Shown here: piece after piece, positions 16,522 through 25,228 of the stretch | Numbering within the stretch: the stretch's first letter is position 1 | Layout of the letters: each line of letters begins with the position of its first letter | DNA from: Deminuibacter soli | Lineage (GTDB): Bacteria; Bacteroidota; Bacteroidia; Chitinophagales; Chitinophagaceae | Direction of reading: 5' to 3' | Length of the DNA stretch: 64,000 nt | NCBI RefSeq assembly: GCF_003412455.1 | Contig: NZ_QTJU01000015.1 | Location: 17,831 to 81,830 of the forward strand | The notes under the pieces: model-generated | The model's database searches: none | Seen by the model: the letters and a program-made list of their open reading frames with translations, nothing else | What the model was told of the DNA's origin: nothing | Made by a program: the position numbers and the translations under genes

Positions 16522-18042
16522 TCACCACTGACCACTCACCTTTGTCCGTGCACTTTCATTACCCGTTCTGTCGACCGCTGTAACCAGTACCTGTGTTAGC
16601 TTAGCCGGTGTTTTATCGGCAGATGACAGTGGCAATGTTACACTCCGGTCATTGCGGTTATAGATAGTATAATTCCAGCGGCTGCCGTATTTGTAATACA
16701 CTACCCAGCGAAACACAGCCGCTTCATTGGGATGTGCCCAGCCAATGGTAACCGCGCCGTCACGTTTAATCACATTGAGTATTTTAGGCGCAGCAGGTAT
16801 GGCATCACTCAGCCAGGTGCTTGCAGGCACAAGTGCATTTTTTTTGTAAGGCCCGTCCAGCAAGGCTTTTGACAAGGCCGTATTGTGCACGTCAGATTGC
16901 AGGTTCCAGTGCACGGCCCCCATACTGTGCGGTAGCATGCCGCGGGTAATCATAAGCTGGCTCAGTGTTTCATTCACGGTTTTAAACGCCGTATCACGTC
17001 CCACACTCATGCCCGGCCACAAATGACGCTGCTGCGTGTTCTGTTCTTTCCACCAGCCCAGTAATACCGGGAAACTTTGGGGCATTTTGTTGATGGGCCA
17101 GTATAACTGCGGGGTAAAATAATCGAGCCAGCCTTTGTTGAGCCACAGTTTGGCATCTGCATACAACTGATCATATTGACTGAATCCCTCTATAGATGCA
17201 GGATAGCCCGGCTTCCAGATACCAAAGGGACTGATGCCGAACTTTACCGTTTTCTTTTCTGACTTCACTACTTTATACAACCGCTCAATTAAGGTGTTCA
17301 CATTATCCCTGCGCCAGTCTGCCCGCGATAATTTACCGCCGCTTTTCTGGTAAGCACTCCAGCTATCATTGTCAGGAAAGTCTTCACCGTTATTGTATTC
17401 GAGGTAAGGATAAAAATAATCATCCATGTGCACGCCATCGATATCGTATCGCTTCACCAGGTCTTTCACCACAGCAGCTGTATAGTCCTGCACCTGTTTG
17501 TTGGCAGGGTCCATCCACCAGTAATCCTGTTTTAAATGCACCACCCAGTCAGGATGTTTTTTAACAACAGACTGATCGCTGATCTCTTTTCCCTCCCTGT
17601 GATGCGCACGATATGGGTTCAACCACACATGCAGTTCCAGTCCGCGGTCATGCGCTTCTTTCACCCAAAACTCGAGGGGATCATAATAAGGTGATGGCGC
17701 TTTGCCCTGTGTGCCGGTAAGCCAGTACGACCAGGGTTCCAAATCACTTTTATATAGTGCATCTGCCTGCGGACGCACCTGGAAAATAACGGCATTGAAA
17801 TGATGATCCTGCAAATAATCGAGCAGTGCAATGGCTTCTGCCTGTTGCTGGGCAGTGGTAAGGCCCGGCTTACCGGGCCAGTCAATATTACCCACAGTTG
17901 CCACCCAGGCAGCACGAAACTCCCGCTCTGCCTGCGGCAGAGCCGGCAGGGCAACAGGGTTATCTGCAGACTGTACCGCCTTGTGACTGCCGCACGAATA
18001 CAACAGGCACAACAGCAGGGCTGGAATAAGTGTACGAAGCAT
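16522..18042 (-). CDS. GHL10-type glycosylhydrolase lipoprotein (family 10-like)
   Basis: A 506-residue lipoprotein: signal peptide ending in the lipobox LLYSC (Cys17). The body is a TIM barrel of the DUF187/GHL10 type, recognised by REFRAAWVATVGNIDWPGKP near 40-60, FNAVIFQVRPQADALYKSDL near 85-105, LHVWLNPYRAHH and DIDGVHMDDYFYPYLEYNNG (about 200-220, acidic pair in HMDDYF). A fibronectin-like domain forms the last 95 residues (ILNVIKRDGAVTIGWAHPNE). Relatives such as YngK and the MurNAc-cleaving DigH point to glycan or peptidoglycan-derived substrates, but the substrate here is unknown. The last residues, VSGQW-stop, are read entirely from the GTGAGTGGTCAGTGGTGA repeat. Confidence 0.88.
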   Translation of the reverse strand: MLRTLIPALLLCLLYSCGSHKAVQSADNPVALPALPQAEREFRAAWVATVGNIDWPGKPGLTTAQQQAEAIALLDYLQDHHFNAVIFQVRPQADALYKSDLEPWSYWLTGTQGKAPSPYYDPLEFWVKEAHDRGLELHVWLNPYRAHHREGKEISDQSVVKKHPDWVVHLKQDYWWMDPANKQVQDYTAAVVKDLVKRYDIDGVHMDDYFYPYLEYNNGEDFPDNDSWSAYQKSGGKLSRADWRRDNVNTLIERLYKVVKSEKKTVKFGISPFGIWKPGYPASIEGFSQYDQLYADAKLWLNKGWLDYFTPQLYWPINKMPQSFPVLLGWWKEQNTQQRHLWPGMSVGRDTAFKTVNETLSQLMITRGMLPHSMGAVHWNLQSDVHNTALSKALLDGPYKKNALVPASTWLSDAIPAAPKILNVIKRDGAVTIGWAHPNEAAVFRWVVYYKYGSRWNYTIYNRNDRSVTLPLSSADKTPAKLTQVLVTAVDRTGNESARTKVSGQW

Positions 18043-18119
18043 AGTTTTGGATATTTTATGGAGACAGCACTAAAAATACGGATTTACGCACAAACCCGCT
18101 TTACTTTACCCTGCAAAAC

Positions 18120-18175
18120 CGCAAAAAGCTGCAATAACCGTTTCACGTTGGACGTTTAGCGGTTTAAAGTTGAGT
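18120..18175. repeat. GTTTAAAG-type repeat fragment
   Basis: TTTCACGTTGGACGTTTAGC followed by GGTTTAAAGTTGAG resembles the runs at 15.2, 16.3 and 59.4 kb. It lies just upstream of the DUF1349 promoter box. Confidence 0.4.
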
Positions 18176-18180
18176 TATTT

Positions 18181-18188
18181 TAAATTTG
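18181..18188 (+). promoter_or_regulatory. -7 box of the DUF1349 gene
   Basis: TAAATTTG fits TAnnTTTG exactly, about 40 bp before the ATG at 18229. No TTG is placed well upstream. Confidence 0.5.
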
Positions 18189-18228
18189 CGGCCTGACCAT
18201 CCTTACGAACATAAAAAACAGGAAATTT

Positions 18229-18840
18229 ATGCATCAAACACTGAGAACAGCCGCCGTGCTGATCGCATTTGCTTTTATTAGTCTGCAAACCACCGCCCAA
18301 TCAATGAAATGGTACAATCAACCTTCCAGGTCATCAGGAGACGCCCATACACTCACCATGACCGTTGACCCCAAAACCGATTACTGGCGTATTACACACT
18401 ACGGTTTTATACGCGACAACGGCCCCTTTTATTATATGGAACAGGAAGGCGATTTTGAGGCCAGTGTAAAAATAACCGGCGCCTACAATGAACTGTTTCA
18501 CCAGGCAGGATTAATGATACGCAAAGACGAAAAGAACTGGATTAAAACCGGTATTGAATATGTTGACGGCGTGCAGAATGTAAGCGCCGTGGTAACAAGG
18601 GAAGTGTCTGACTGGTCGGTAGTACCGCGCCATGACAGTCCCAAATCCATGTGGCTGAAACTGCTGCGCAAAGGCGATTTTGTACAGATCAGCTACTCCT
18701 TCGACGGTAAGCAATTCGACATGCTGCGTCTCGCCTATTTTCCACCCAAAGAAAAAGCGATGATCGGCATGGTAGCGGCTGCACCAGGCAACAAAAGCTT
18801 TGAAGTAACCTTTGAAGATTTTACTGTAACCCCTCAGTAA
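18229..18840 (+). CDS. DUF1349 (concanavalin A-like) secreted protein
   Basis: A 203-residue protein with a signal peptide (MHQTLRTAAVLIAFAFISLQ, then TTAQS). The rest is one DUF1349 domain, a concanavalin-like beta-sandwich: KWYNQPSRSS near 27-36, then FEASVKITGAYNELFHQAGL, MIRKDEKNWIKTGIEYVDG and SMWLKLLRKGDFVQISYSFD. The tryptophan and glutamate pattern matches the YesU/regulation-of-K-conductance-like family. These proteins are thought to bind or process glycans, but no reaction is established. It is a single gene with its own promoter box and terminator. Confidence 0.88.
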   Translation: MHQTLRTAAVLIAFAFISLQTTAQSMKWYNQPSRSSGDAHTLTMTVDPKTDYWRITHYGFIRDNGPFYYMEQEGDFEASVKITGAYNELFHQAGLMIRKDEKNWIKTGIEYVDGVQNVSAVVTREVSDWSVVPRHDSPKSMWLKLLRKGDFVQISYSFDGKQFDMLRLAYFPPKEKAMIGMVAAAPGNKSFEVTFEDFTVTPQ

Positions 18841-18846
18841 CGTATT

Positions 18847-18877
18847 CCCCCGCTCCGCGATGGAGCGGGGATGTTTA
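18847..18877 (+). terminator. Terminator hairpin of the DUF1349 gene
   Basis: A perfect 9-bp stem, CCCCGCTCC (18848-18856) with GGAGCGGGG (18862-18870) and a 5-base loop, begins 7 bp after the stop codon. The T tail is poor (ATGTTTAT). Confidence 0.7.
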
Positions 18878-18879
18878 TC

Positions 18880-19085
18880 CCATAGCTACAAGCTGCAAAA
18901 CAGCTGATAGCTTTTAGCTACTAGCTGATAGCTTGTTTGCAACAAATCGCCTCCGGCGATCGTTTGAGTTATTAATAAACACCTCCGATCGGCTCACTGC
19001 GCTCACTCAACAACGGACTTGCTAAGATAGTCTCGACTGTCGATTCTCGATGCCTTTCCACTCACGGCTCACGCTTCACGATCCC
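18880..19085. repeat. Composite intergenic repeat, copy 3
   Basis: In order: AGCT-rich runs (18884-18935), AAATCGCCTC then CGGCGAT (18944-18960), and AAGATAGTCTCGAC (19024-19037) running into TGTCGATTCTCGATG. The same modules occur in the opposite orientation at 61965-62125. Nothing coding is seen; the remaining 19086-19303 holds only the upstream region of the RND operon, with a 7-bp inverted repeat ACGATGC/GCATCGT at 19168-19200. Confidence 0.65.
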
Positions 19086-19303
19086 AATCGCCGAAAAAGT
19101 CAACTCATTGACCCGCAATCCTGGCATTTTAATAAAACATTTGGTTTAAATACCCGAATATTGGTTAACGATGCGCCATTGTATGTAACGAAGGCATCGT
19201 ATATATATTCCCCCGCTGCATCCTGCACCATTACTGCATAATTAACACACCAACCCTGCCTGGCTGATACCTATTTATTGGTCATTAAATTGATACACCT
19301 GTA

Positions 19304-20650
19304 ATGAAAGCAGTAACGGGATTGCGCCTTTGTGCGCTCGCTTGTTTGATGAACTATCCGGCAGTCTTTTCACAAACCACCGCAGATACGGCAACCGCGC
19401 TGAATCTGGACGATTGTATTACCTATGCACTCAAACACCAGCCGTTGATTAACCAGGCACTGGTAAACGAAGCCATTACCCGCGCCACGAACGCCATTAA
19501 CACCGCAGGCTGGTATCCGCAAGCCAATGTATCCGGCAACCTTACCCACTACATTACCCTGCCTACCGTATTTGTAAAAAACAGCGGTACGGGCGCCGTA
19601 ACACAACAACGCAATGGTGTTATTAATACAGCCATACCGGTACTAACGGTTACACAAACCATCTTCAACCCCGCATTGCTGTACGCAGAAAAATACGCGC
19701 CGCTGTATGTAAAACAGTCAGAACAAATTACCGACAGCACGAAGATTGAAATTGTTGCCGCAGTGAGCAAAACCTTTTACAGCCTGCTGCTCACGCTGCA
19801 ACAGATCAACGTACTGAAAGAAGACACGACACGGTTGAATAAAAACCTCAACGATGCCTATTACCAGTACATGGGCGGCATTGTAGATGAAACAGATTAT
19901 GATGAAGCAGCCATTTCACTCAACAACTCCAGGGCGCAGTTAAGACAAGCCACGGAGAACATCAGGCCGCAATACGCCTTGCTGAAACAGGTAATGGGTT
20001 ACCCGGCAGCACAACAATTCAACGTAGTATACGACACGCTGCGCATGCAGCAGGACATTGCTTTTGACACCACGCAACAACTGCAGTACGACCGGCGCAT
20101 TGAATTACAATATTTACAAACCGCGCGCAAACTGCAGGGACAGGTAGTGAACTATTACCGCAAATCATGGCTGCCCACGCTGGGCGCATTCTTTGATTAT
20201 GACTATGAATTTCAGAACAACACCTTTGGCAAACTCTTCTCTAACGCCTACCCCTATTCATTTGTAGGGCTCTCGCTCAGCATGCCTTTATTCACCGGCT
20301 TTGCCCGAACGCAAAACCTGAAACGCGCCAACCTGCAATACCAGTTGTACAACTGGGATGAAGCGAACCTGCGTTCGCAGATTTATGCAGAATACACCGC
20401 AGCGCTGGCCAGCTACAAAAGCAATACCTACAACCTCGGCATTACGCGCGAAAACGTAACCCTTGCCCGTAAAACCTACGACATCGTTGCACTGCAATAC
20501 CAGCAGGGCATTGTTCCATACCTCAATGTGATCACTGCAGAATCGAACCTCATCACCGCTGAAATAGGCTACCAGAACGCCTTGTTCCAGCTGCTGTCGA
20601 GCAAAATTGACCTGCAGAAATCCATGGGCATTATCACGGTTAACCATTAA
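19304..20650 (+). CDS. TolC family outer-membrane protein of the RND operon
   Basis: A 448-residue outer-membrane channel with signal peptide (about 1-24, ending VFSQ). The first OEP repeat begins LNLDDCITYALKHQPLINQA and the second helical repeat YDRRIELQYLQTARKLQGQV. The C-terminal helix YDIVALQYQQGIVPYLNVIT, then AESNLITAE, is typical of RND-linked TolC proteins. It is the first gene of a four-gene operon: 11 bp to the adaptor, 37 bp to permease 1, and a 4-bp overlap between the permeases. It differs strongly from the TolC protein at 11.2 kb, so each pump has its own exit duct. Confidence 0.92.
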   Translation: MKAVTGLRLCALACLMNYPAVFSQTTADTATALNLDDCITYALKHQPLINQALVNEAITRATNAINTAGWYPQANVSGNLTHYITLPTVFVKNSGTGAVTQQRNGVINTAIPVLTVTQTIFNPALLYAEKYAPLYVKQSEQITDSTKIEIVAAVSKTFYSLLLTLQQINVLKEDTTRLNKNLNDAYYQYMGGIVDETDYDEAAISLNNSRAQLRQATENIRPQYALLKQVMGYPAAQQFNVVYDTLRMQQDIAFDTTQQLQYDRRIELQYLQTARKLQGQVVNYYRKSWLPTLGAFFDYDYEFQNNTFGKLFSNAYPYSFVGLSLSMPLFTGFARTQNLKRANLQYQLYNWDEANLRSQIYAEYTAALASYKSNTYNLGITRENVTLARKTYDIVALQYQQGIVPYLNVITAESNLITAEIGYQNALFQLLSSKIDLQKSMGIITVNH

Positions 20651-20661
20651 TTCCTACAAGT

Positions 20662-21903
20662 ATGAACAGACTGGCAATAACGTGTATTTCAGCAAGCCTT
20701 GTTACCCTGTGTGCCTGCAGGCAAAAACCACCCGCACCCACACCTCCTGTACCCGTTAACATTACCACCGTGCAAACACAGCCGGTGCTGTACTACGACA
20801 ATTACCCGGCTACCACGCAGGCATTGAGCCAGGTTGACCTGCATGCACAGGTAACCGGTTATGTAACTGCGATCCTGTTTACCGAAGGCACACACGTACA
20901 CAAAGGCCAGCGCCTGTACGAGATTGATGAACGCCTGTACCGCGCCGCCTACGACCAGGCCGCGGCCAATGTAAAAGTAGCAGAAGGCAACCAGGCGCAG
21001 GCACAGCAGGATGCAGACCGCTATCAATATCTGATACAACACAACGCAGTGGCCAGGCAAACACTCGATCATGCAGTAATTGCCCTGCAAAATGCGAAGA
21101 ACCAGTCTGCCGCCGCACAGCAGGCATTGAAAACAGCAGGCACCAACCTCACCTACTCTACCATCACTGCACCCTTCGACGGCACCATCGGCTTCAGCCA
21201 GGTAAAGCTGGGTAACCTGGTTACTGCCAGTACAACACTGCTCAACACCATAAGCACCGATAATCCCATGGCCGCAGACTTCCTGGTAAACGAAGCACAG
21301 CTGAAGCATTATCAGCAATTGCAAAACGATAAACAACACAGGATTGATTCACTGTTTACACTACAACTGCCCGACCAGACCATTTATGACCAAACCGGCC
21401 AAATAGCCGTGATAGACCGCGCCGTAGATCCGCAGACAGGCACCATACGCGTACGCCTTGTATTCAACAATCCCAAACTCACACTGCGCGCAGGCATGAG
21501 CACGGTAGTACGTGTACACAACCTGGAATCGGCACCGCAAATCCTGATCCCCGCGAAGGCCGTGGTAGAACAGATGGGTGAATACTTTGTGTATCTCGCC
21601 AAAGACACCGTGTTACGCAACAACACAGATTCATCTGCCGGCAAACAGGCTAAAGAAGATGCAGGCAAAAACACCAGGAGCAGCAACAGCGCAGACACCG
21701 CACAGCACAAAGGCCCCAGGTTACTGGCCATACAGGTAAGAATAGAAACAGGCGCCACCATCGGCTCCAATATACTGGTTAAATCAGGTTTGAAAAACGG
21801 AGACAAGATTGTGGTAGATGGCATACAGGCATTGCATGATGGCTCGCCCATCACCACCGCTAACCGGCAGGGACCGGCAGCCGCAGGCGGGCGCGGGCGT
21901 TAG
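20662..21903 (+). CDS. RND efflux periplasmic adaptor lipoprotein
   Basis: A 413-residue membrane fusion protein. Signal peptide with lipobox VTLCAC (Cys19), so it is lipid-anchored to the inner membrane like AcrA. The lipoyl half-motif DLHAQVTGYVTAILFTEGTH and its partner ITAPFDGTIGFSQVKLGNLV bracket a coiled-coil hairpin (about 95-165, NVKVAEGNQAQAQQDADRYQ). The beta-barrel and membrane-proximal domains follow (IAVIDRAVDPQTGTIRVRLV; LIPAKAVVEQMGEYFVYLAK). An acidic, low-complexity insert of about 40 residues (AGKQAKEDAGKNTRSSNSAD) sits inside the membrane-proximal domain and is unusual. One adaptor serves two permeases here. Confidence 0.92.
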   Translation: MNRLAITCISASLVTLCACRQKPPAPTPPVPVNITTVQTQPVLYYDNYPATTQALSQVDLHAQVTGYVTAILFTEGTHVHKGQRLYEIDERLYRAAYDQAAANVKVAEGNQAQAQQDADRYQYLIQHNAVARQTLDHAVIALQNAKNQSAAAQQALKTAGTNLTYSTITAPFDGTIGFSQVKLGNLVTASTTLLNTISTDNPMAADFLVNEAQLKHYQQLQNDKQHRIDSLFTLQLPDQTIYDQTGQIAVIDRAVDPQTGTIRVRLVFNNPKLTLRAGMSTVVRVHNLESAPQILIPAKAVVEQMGEYFVYLAKDTVLRNNTDSSAGKQAKEDAGKNTRSSNSADTAQHKGPRLLAIQVRIETGATIGSNILVKSGLKNGDKIVVDGIQALHDGSPITTANRQGPAAAGGRGR

Positions 21904-21940
21904 TTGAACAAACACTGTTAACGACAGATACGACATAACT

Positions 21941-24900
21941 ATGATTGCAAATACATTCATTAAACGGCCGGTTACCGCCATCGTCATTTCCATTGTGCTG
22001 GTGCTTACGGGTGCCATTTGTATCGCGGTGCTGCCGGTTGACCAGTACCCGGATATCACCCCGCCCATTGTACAGGTAAATGCACAGTTCACCGGCGCTG
22101 ATGCGCAAACCGTAGAACAAACCGTTGCCACGCCCATAGAACAGCAGGTAAACGGCACGCCAGGTATGGAATACATGCAAAGCAACAGCACCAACAACGG
22201 GCTTATGCAAATGAATGTAACCTTCAACATTGGTACCGATATTGATGTGGCAGCCCTGGATGTACAGAACCGTGTAAGCATTGCCACGCCACTATTACCT
22301 GCAGTAGCCAGTCGCCTTGGCGTTACCGTTCGCGCCGTAAACCCCAGCATGCTGATGATGGTAGCCATTTACGCGCCCAGGGGCACGCACAACATCACCT
22401 TTCTCGACAATTACGCGAATATATTTGTACAGGATGCATTGCTGCGGGTACCGGGTGTTGGCACCATTACGCGTTTCACCGATGACTTCTCCATGCGCAT
22501 TTGGATGAACCCGGAAAAAATGGCCACATACAGCATTACCCCGCAGGATGTGATCAATGCCCTCAATGCACAGAATGTGCAGGTAGCAGCAGGCAGTGCA
22601 GGCGTGCCGCCGCAAAACAAATCGCAGACTTTTGAGATAGGTATACTTGTTAATGGTCGCTTAAGCAAAGTACCAGAGTTTGAAAATATCATTGTTAAAA
22701 CCATTCCCGAAACCGGTGCCCTCGTTTACCTGAAAGATGTAGCCAGGGTAGAGCTTGGCAAATTCACCTTCGCCAGCAATTCCTTTGTTGACGGCGCACG
22801 GGCCTCTTACCTGCAGATATACCAGGCGCCCGGCAGCAATGCACTGCGCACTGCCGAAGGCATTTACAAAGAACTGGAACAGCTGAAACAGTTCTTTCCT
22901 ACCGATGTGGCTTACAAGGTGCCGTTTGAATCGGTAACGGTGGTGAAGGTGTCTATGTCTGATGTAATCGACACCCTGCTGATGACACTGGGACTGGTCG
23001 CCATTGTGGTGTACATCTTTCTCCAGAACCTGCGCTCCACGCTGATTCCTGTGCTGGCTATTCCTGTTTCTATATTCGGCACATTCTGCTTTTTTATTCC
23101 GCTCGGTTTTACCATCAATACCCTAACCATGTTCGGTTTTGTACTGGCCATCGGTATTGTGGTAGATGATGCCATTATCGTGGTGGAAGCCGTGCAGCAT
23201 TATATAGACAATGAAGGCATGTCGCCCAAGGAGGCTACCTATCATGCCATGAAAGACATATCTGCTCCTGTTGTGGCCATTGCACTGATACTTGCGGCGG
23301 TGTTTGTACCCGTAGGTTTTATACCGGGCATTGTGGGCAGATTGTATCAGCAATTCGCCATTACCATTGCCATTTCCGTGATCATCTCCGCCTTTATTGC
23401 GCTTTCGCTTACGCCTGCCCTGTGCACCCTGTTGCTGAAACCATCCAGGCCGAAGGAGCAGGCCAAAGGCATCAATAAATTGTTCGTCCGTTTCAATGAC
23501 TGGTTTCAGCGGATAACGGATTCCTATTCAGCCGGCGTTAAGCAATCCATTGCAGGCGCAAAATACATACTGGTATTGCTGGTATGTGTATGTGTGGCCG
23601 CTTTCTTCCTGTTCCGCAGTAAGTCGTCGGGTTTTATCCCTTCCGAAGACGATGGCAATATTTATGTCACCTACCAGCTGCCGCCAGCCTCTTCCACCAG
23701 CGCTTCTGTGGCTTTAATGCAGCGCCTGATGAAGGTAGTGGCGGCCACACCAGGCGTGGCACACTATGCAGCCCTGTCTGGTCTCAATGTAATTACCAAT
23801 GCCACCAACAGCAACTGCGGCACCATTTACTGCCAGTTAAAACCCTGGGACGAACGCAAACACAGTGATGAAAAAGTACCCAACATACTTACGGTATTGC
23901 AAAACCGCATTGCCGATGCCGGTATACGCAATGCCAATGTAGAAGTGATACAGCCCTCTCCCATACCCGGCATCGGCGCAGGCGCAGGCTTTAGTTTCCA
24001 GGTTGAACAACGCAGTACCGGCGACGACCTGCATGCATTTGAAAAAGTAGTGCAGCGTTTTGTAACAGAAGCCAATAAAAACCCGGCCATTGCCAATGCC
24101 AATAGTTTTTATGCAGCCCACACACCGGGCTACAGCTTAACGGTAGATCGCGGGAAATGCGAAAAGCTCGGCGTGAATGTATCGGATGTGTTTACTACTA
24201 TACAAGCATTTATGGGCAGCTTGTACATTAACGATTTCACTACCTACAACCGCACCTTTCACGTGGTAGTGCAGGCAGATACGGCTTACCGCGCCATGAT
24301 CTCCGATATGGATAAATACTATGTGCGTAACCAGAATGGCCAGATGCTGCCGCTGGGCACACTCATCAGTTACAAGCCCACCGAAACAGCACCGCTCATC
24401 TCGCATTTCAACATCTTCCGTTCTGCCGAAATCGACGGCATGCCTGCGGCAGGGCACAGCAGCGCCGAGGCATTGCAGGCGTTGAAAGAGGTGGCAGCAA
24501 AGGTGCTGCCGCAGGGATACACCTATGAGTTTTCGGGCCTCAGTTATGAAGAAATAAAAGCAGGCTCTGCCACGGTATATATTTTCCTGTTCTCTATCAC
24601 GTTTGTATTCCTGTTTCTCGCTGCGCTGTACGAAAGCTGGTCTGTACCCTTTTCTGTACTGTTGGCCGTACCCATCGGTGCATTCGGCGCTATTCTAACA
24701 CTGGTACTGGCGCCCGGGCTAACCAACAATGTATACGCACAGATAGGGCTGATCACACTGATTGGCCTGGCTGCAAAAAACGCCATCCTGATCGTGGAGT
24801 TTGCCAAGGTGCGCGTAGACCGCGGCGAAGACCTGGTTCAATCCACGCTGGAAGCGGTAAGCCTGCGCTTGCGGCCCATTGTAATGACTTCACTGGCCTT

Positions 24901-25228
24901 TATACTAGGTGTGCTGCCGCTTGTATTTGCATCCGGCGCAGGCGCAGTGGCGCGGCGTACCATCGGGCTTACCGTGCTGGGCGGCATGCTGGCCGCTTCT
25001 ACCATTGCCATTTTTATTGTGCCCGTATTGTTTGTATTAATCACCCGCGCATCGTACGGTAAAAAGAAACTTGATTACCTGAAGGCGCACCATGCAGACC
25101 TGATGGAGAAAGCAAAAAAAGTAGAAGCACAGAATATTGACCCTGAGCTGGAATTTGAAATACAGAAATCACGCGACCTTCATGGCATGGATGCGAAGGG
25201 CGGCCAAAACCAACCCCTTGCAGGATGA
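21941..25228 (+). CDS. RND multidrug efflux permease 1 (HAE1 family)
   Basis: Proton-driven inner-membrane pump of 1095 residues with the AcrB layout: helix 1 (IKRPVTAIVISIVLVLTGAI), large periplasmic porter loop, helices 2-7, second loop, helices 8-12. The proton relay is intact: Asp409-Asp410 in GIVVDDAIIVVE (helix 4) and Lys946 in GLAAKNAILIVEF (helix 10). The periplasmic motif GADAQTVEQTVATPIEQQVN is standard. The C-terminus is an extended cytosolic tail (KVEAQNIDPELEFEIQKSRD). It is closely related along its whole length to the next gene, whose ATG overlaps its TGA, so the pair arose by tandem duplication. Substrate range is unknown. Confidence 0.94.
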   Translation: MIANTFIKRPVTAIVISIVLVLTGAICIAVLPVDQYPDITPPIVQVNAQFTGADAQTVEQTVATPIEQQVNGTPGMEYMQSNSTNNGLMQMNVTFNIGTDIDVAALDVQNRVSIATPLLPAVASRLGVTVRAVNPSMLMMVAIYAPRGTHNITFLDNYANIFVQDALLRVPGVGTITRFTDDFSMRIWMNPEKMATYSITPQDVINALNAQNVQVAAGSAGVPPQNKSQTFEIGILVNGRLSKVPEFENIIVKTIPETGALVYLKDVARVELGKFTFASNSFVDGARASYLQIYQAPGSNALRTAEGIYKELEQLKQFFPTDVAYKVPFESVTVVKVSMSDVIDTLLMTLGLVAIVVYIFLQNLRSTLIPVLAIPVSIFGTFCFFIPLGFTINTLTMFGFVLAIGIVVDDAIIVVEAVQHYIDNEGMSPKEATYHAMKDISAPVVAIALILAAVFVPVGFIPGIVGRLYQQFAITIAISVIISAFIALSLTPALCTLLLKPSRPKEQAKGINKLFVRFNDWFQRITDSYSAGVKQSIAGAKYILVLLVCVCVAAFFLFRSKSSGFIPSEDDGNIYVTYQLPPASSTSASVALMQRLMKVVAATPGVAHYAALSGLNVITNATNSNCGTIYCQLKPWDERKHSDEKVPNILTVLQNRIADAGIRNANVEVIQPSPIPGIGAGAGFSFQVEQRSTGDDLHAFEKVVQRFVTEANKNPAIANANSFYAAHTPGYSLTVDRGKCEKLGVNVSDVFTTIQAFMGSLYINDFTTYNRTFHVVVQADTAYRAMISDMDKYYVRNQNGQMLPLGTLISYKPTETAPLISHFNIFRSAEIDGMPAAGHSSAEALQALKEVAAKVLPQGYTYEFSGLSYEEIKAGSATVYIFLFSITFVFLFLAALYESWSVPFSVLLAVPIGAFGAILTLVLAPGLTNNVYAQIGLITLIGLAAKNAILIVEFAKVRVDRGEDLVQSTLEAVSLRLRPIVMTSLAFILGVLPLVFASGAGAVARRTIGLTVLGGMLAASTIAIFIVPVLFVLITRASYGKKKLDYLKAHHADLMEKAKKVEAQNIDPELEFEIQKSRDLHGMDAKGGQNQPLAG

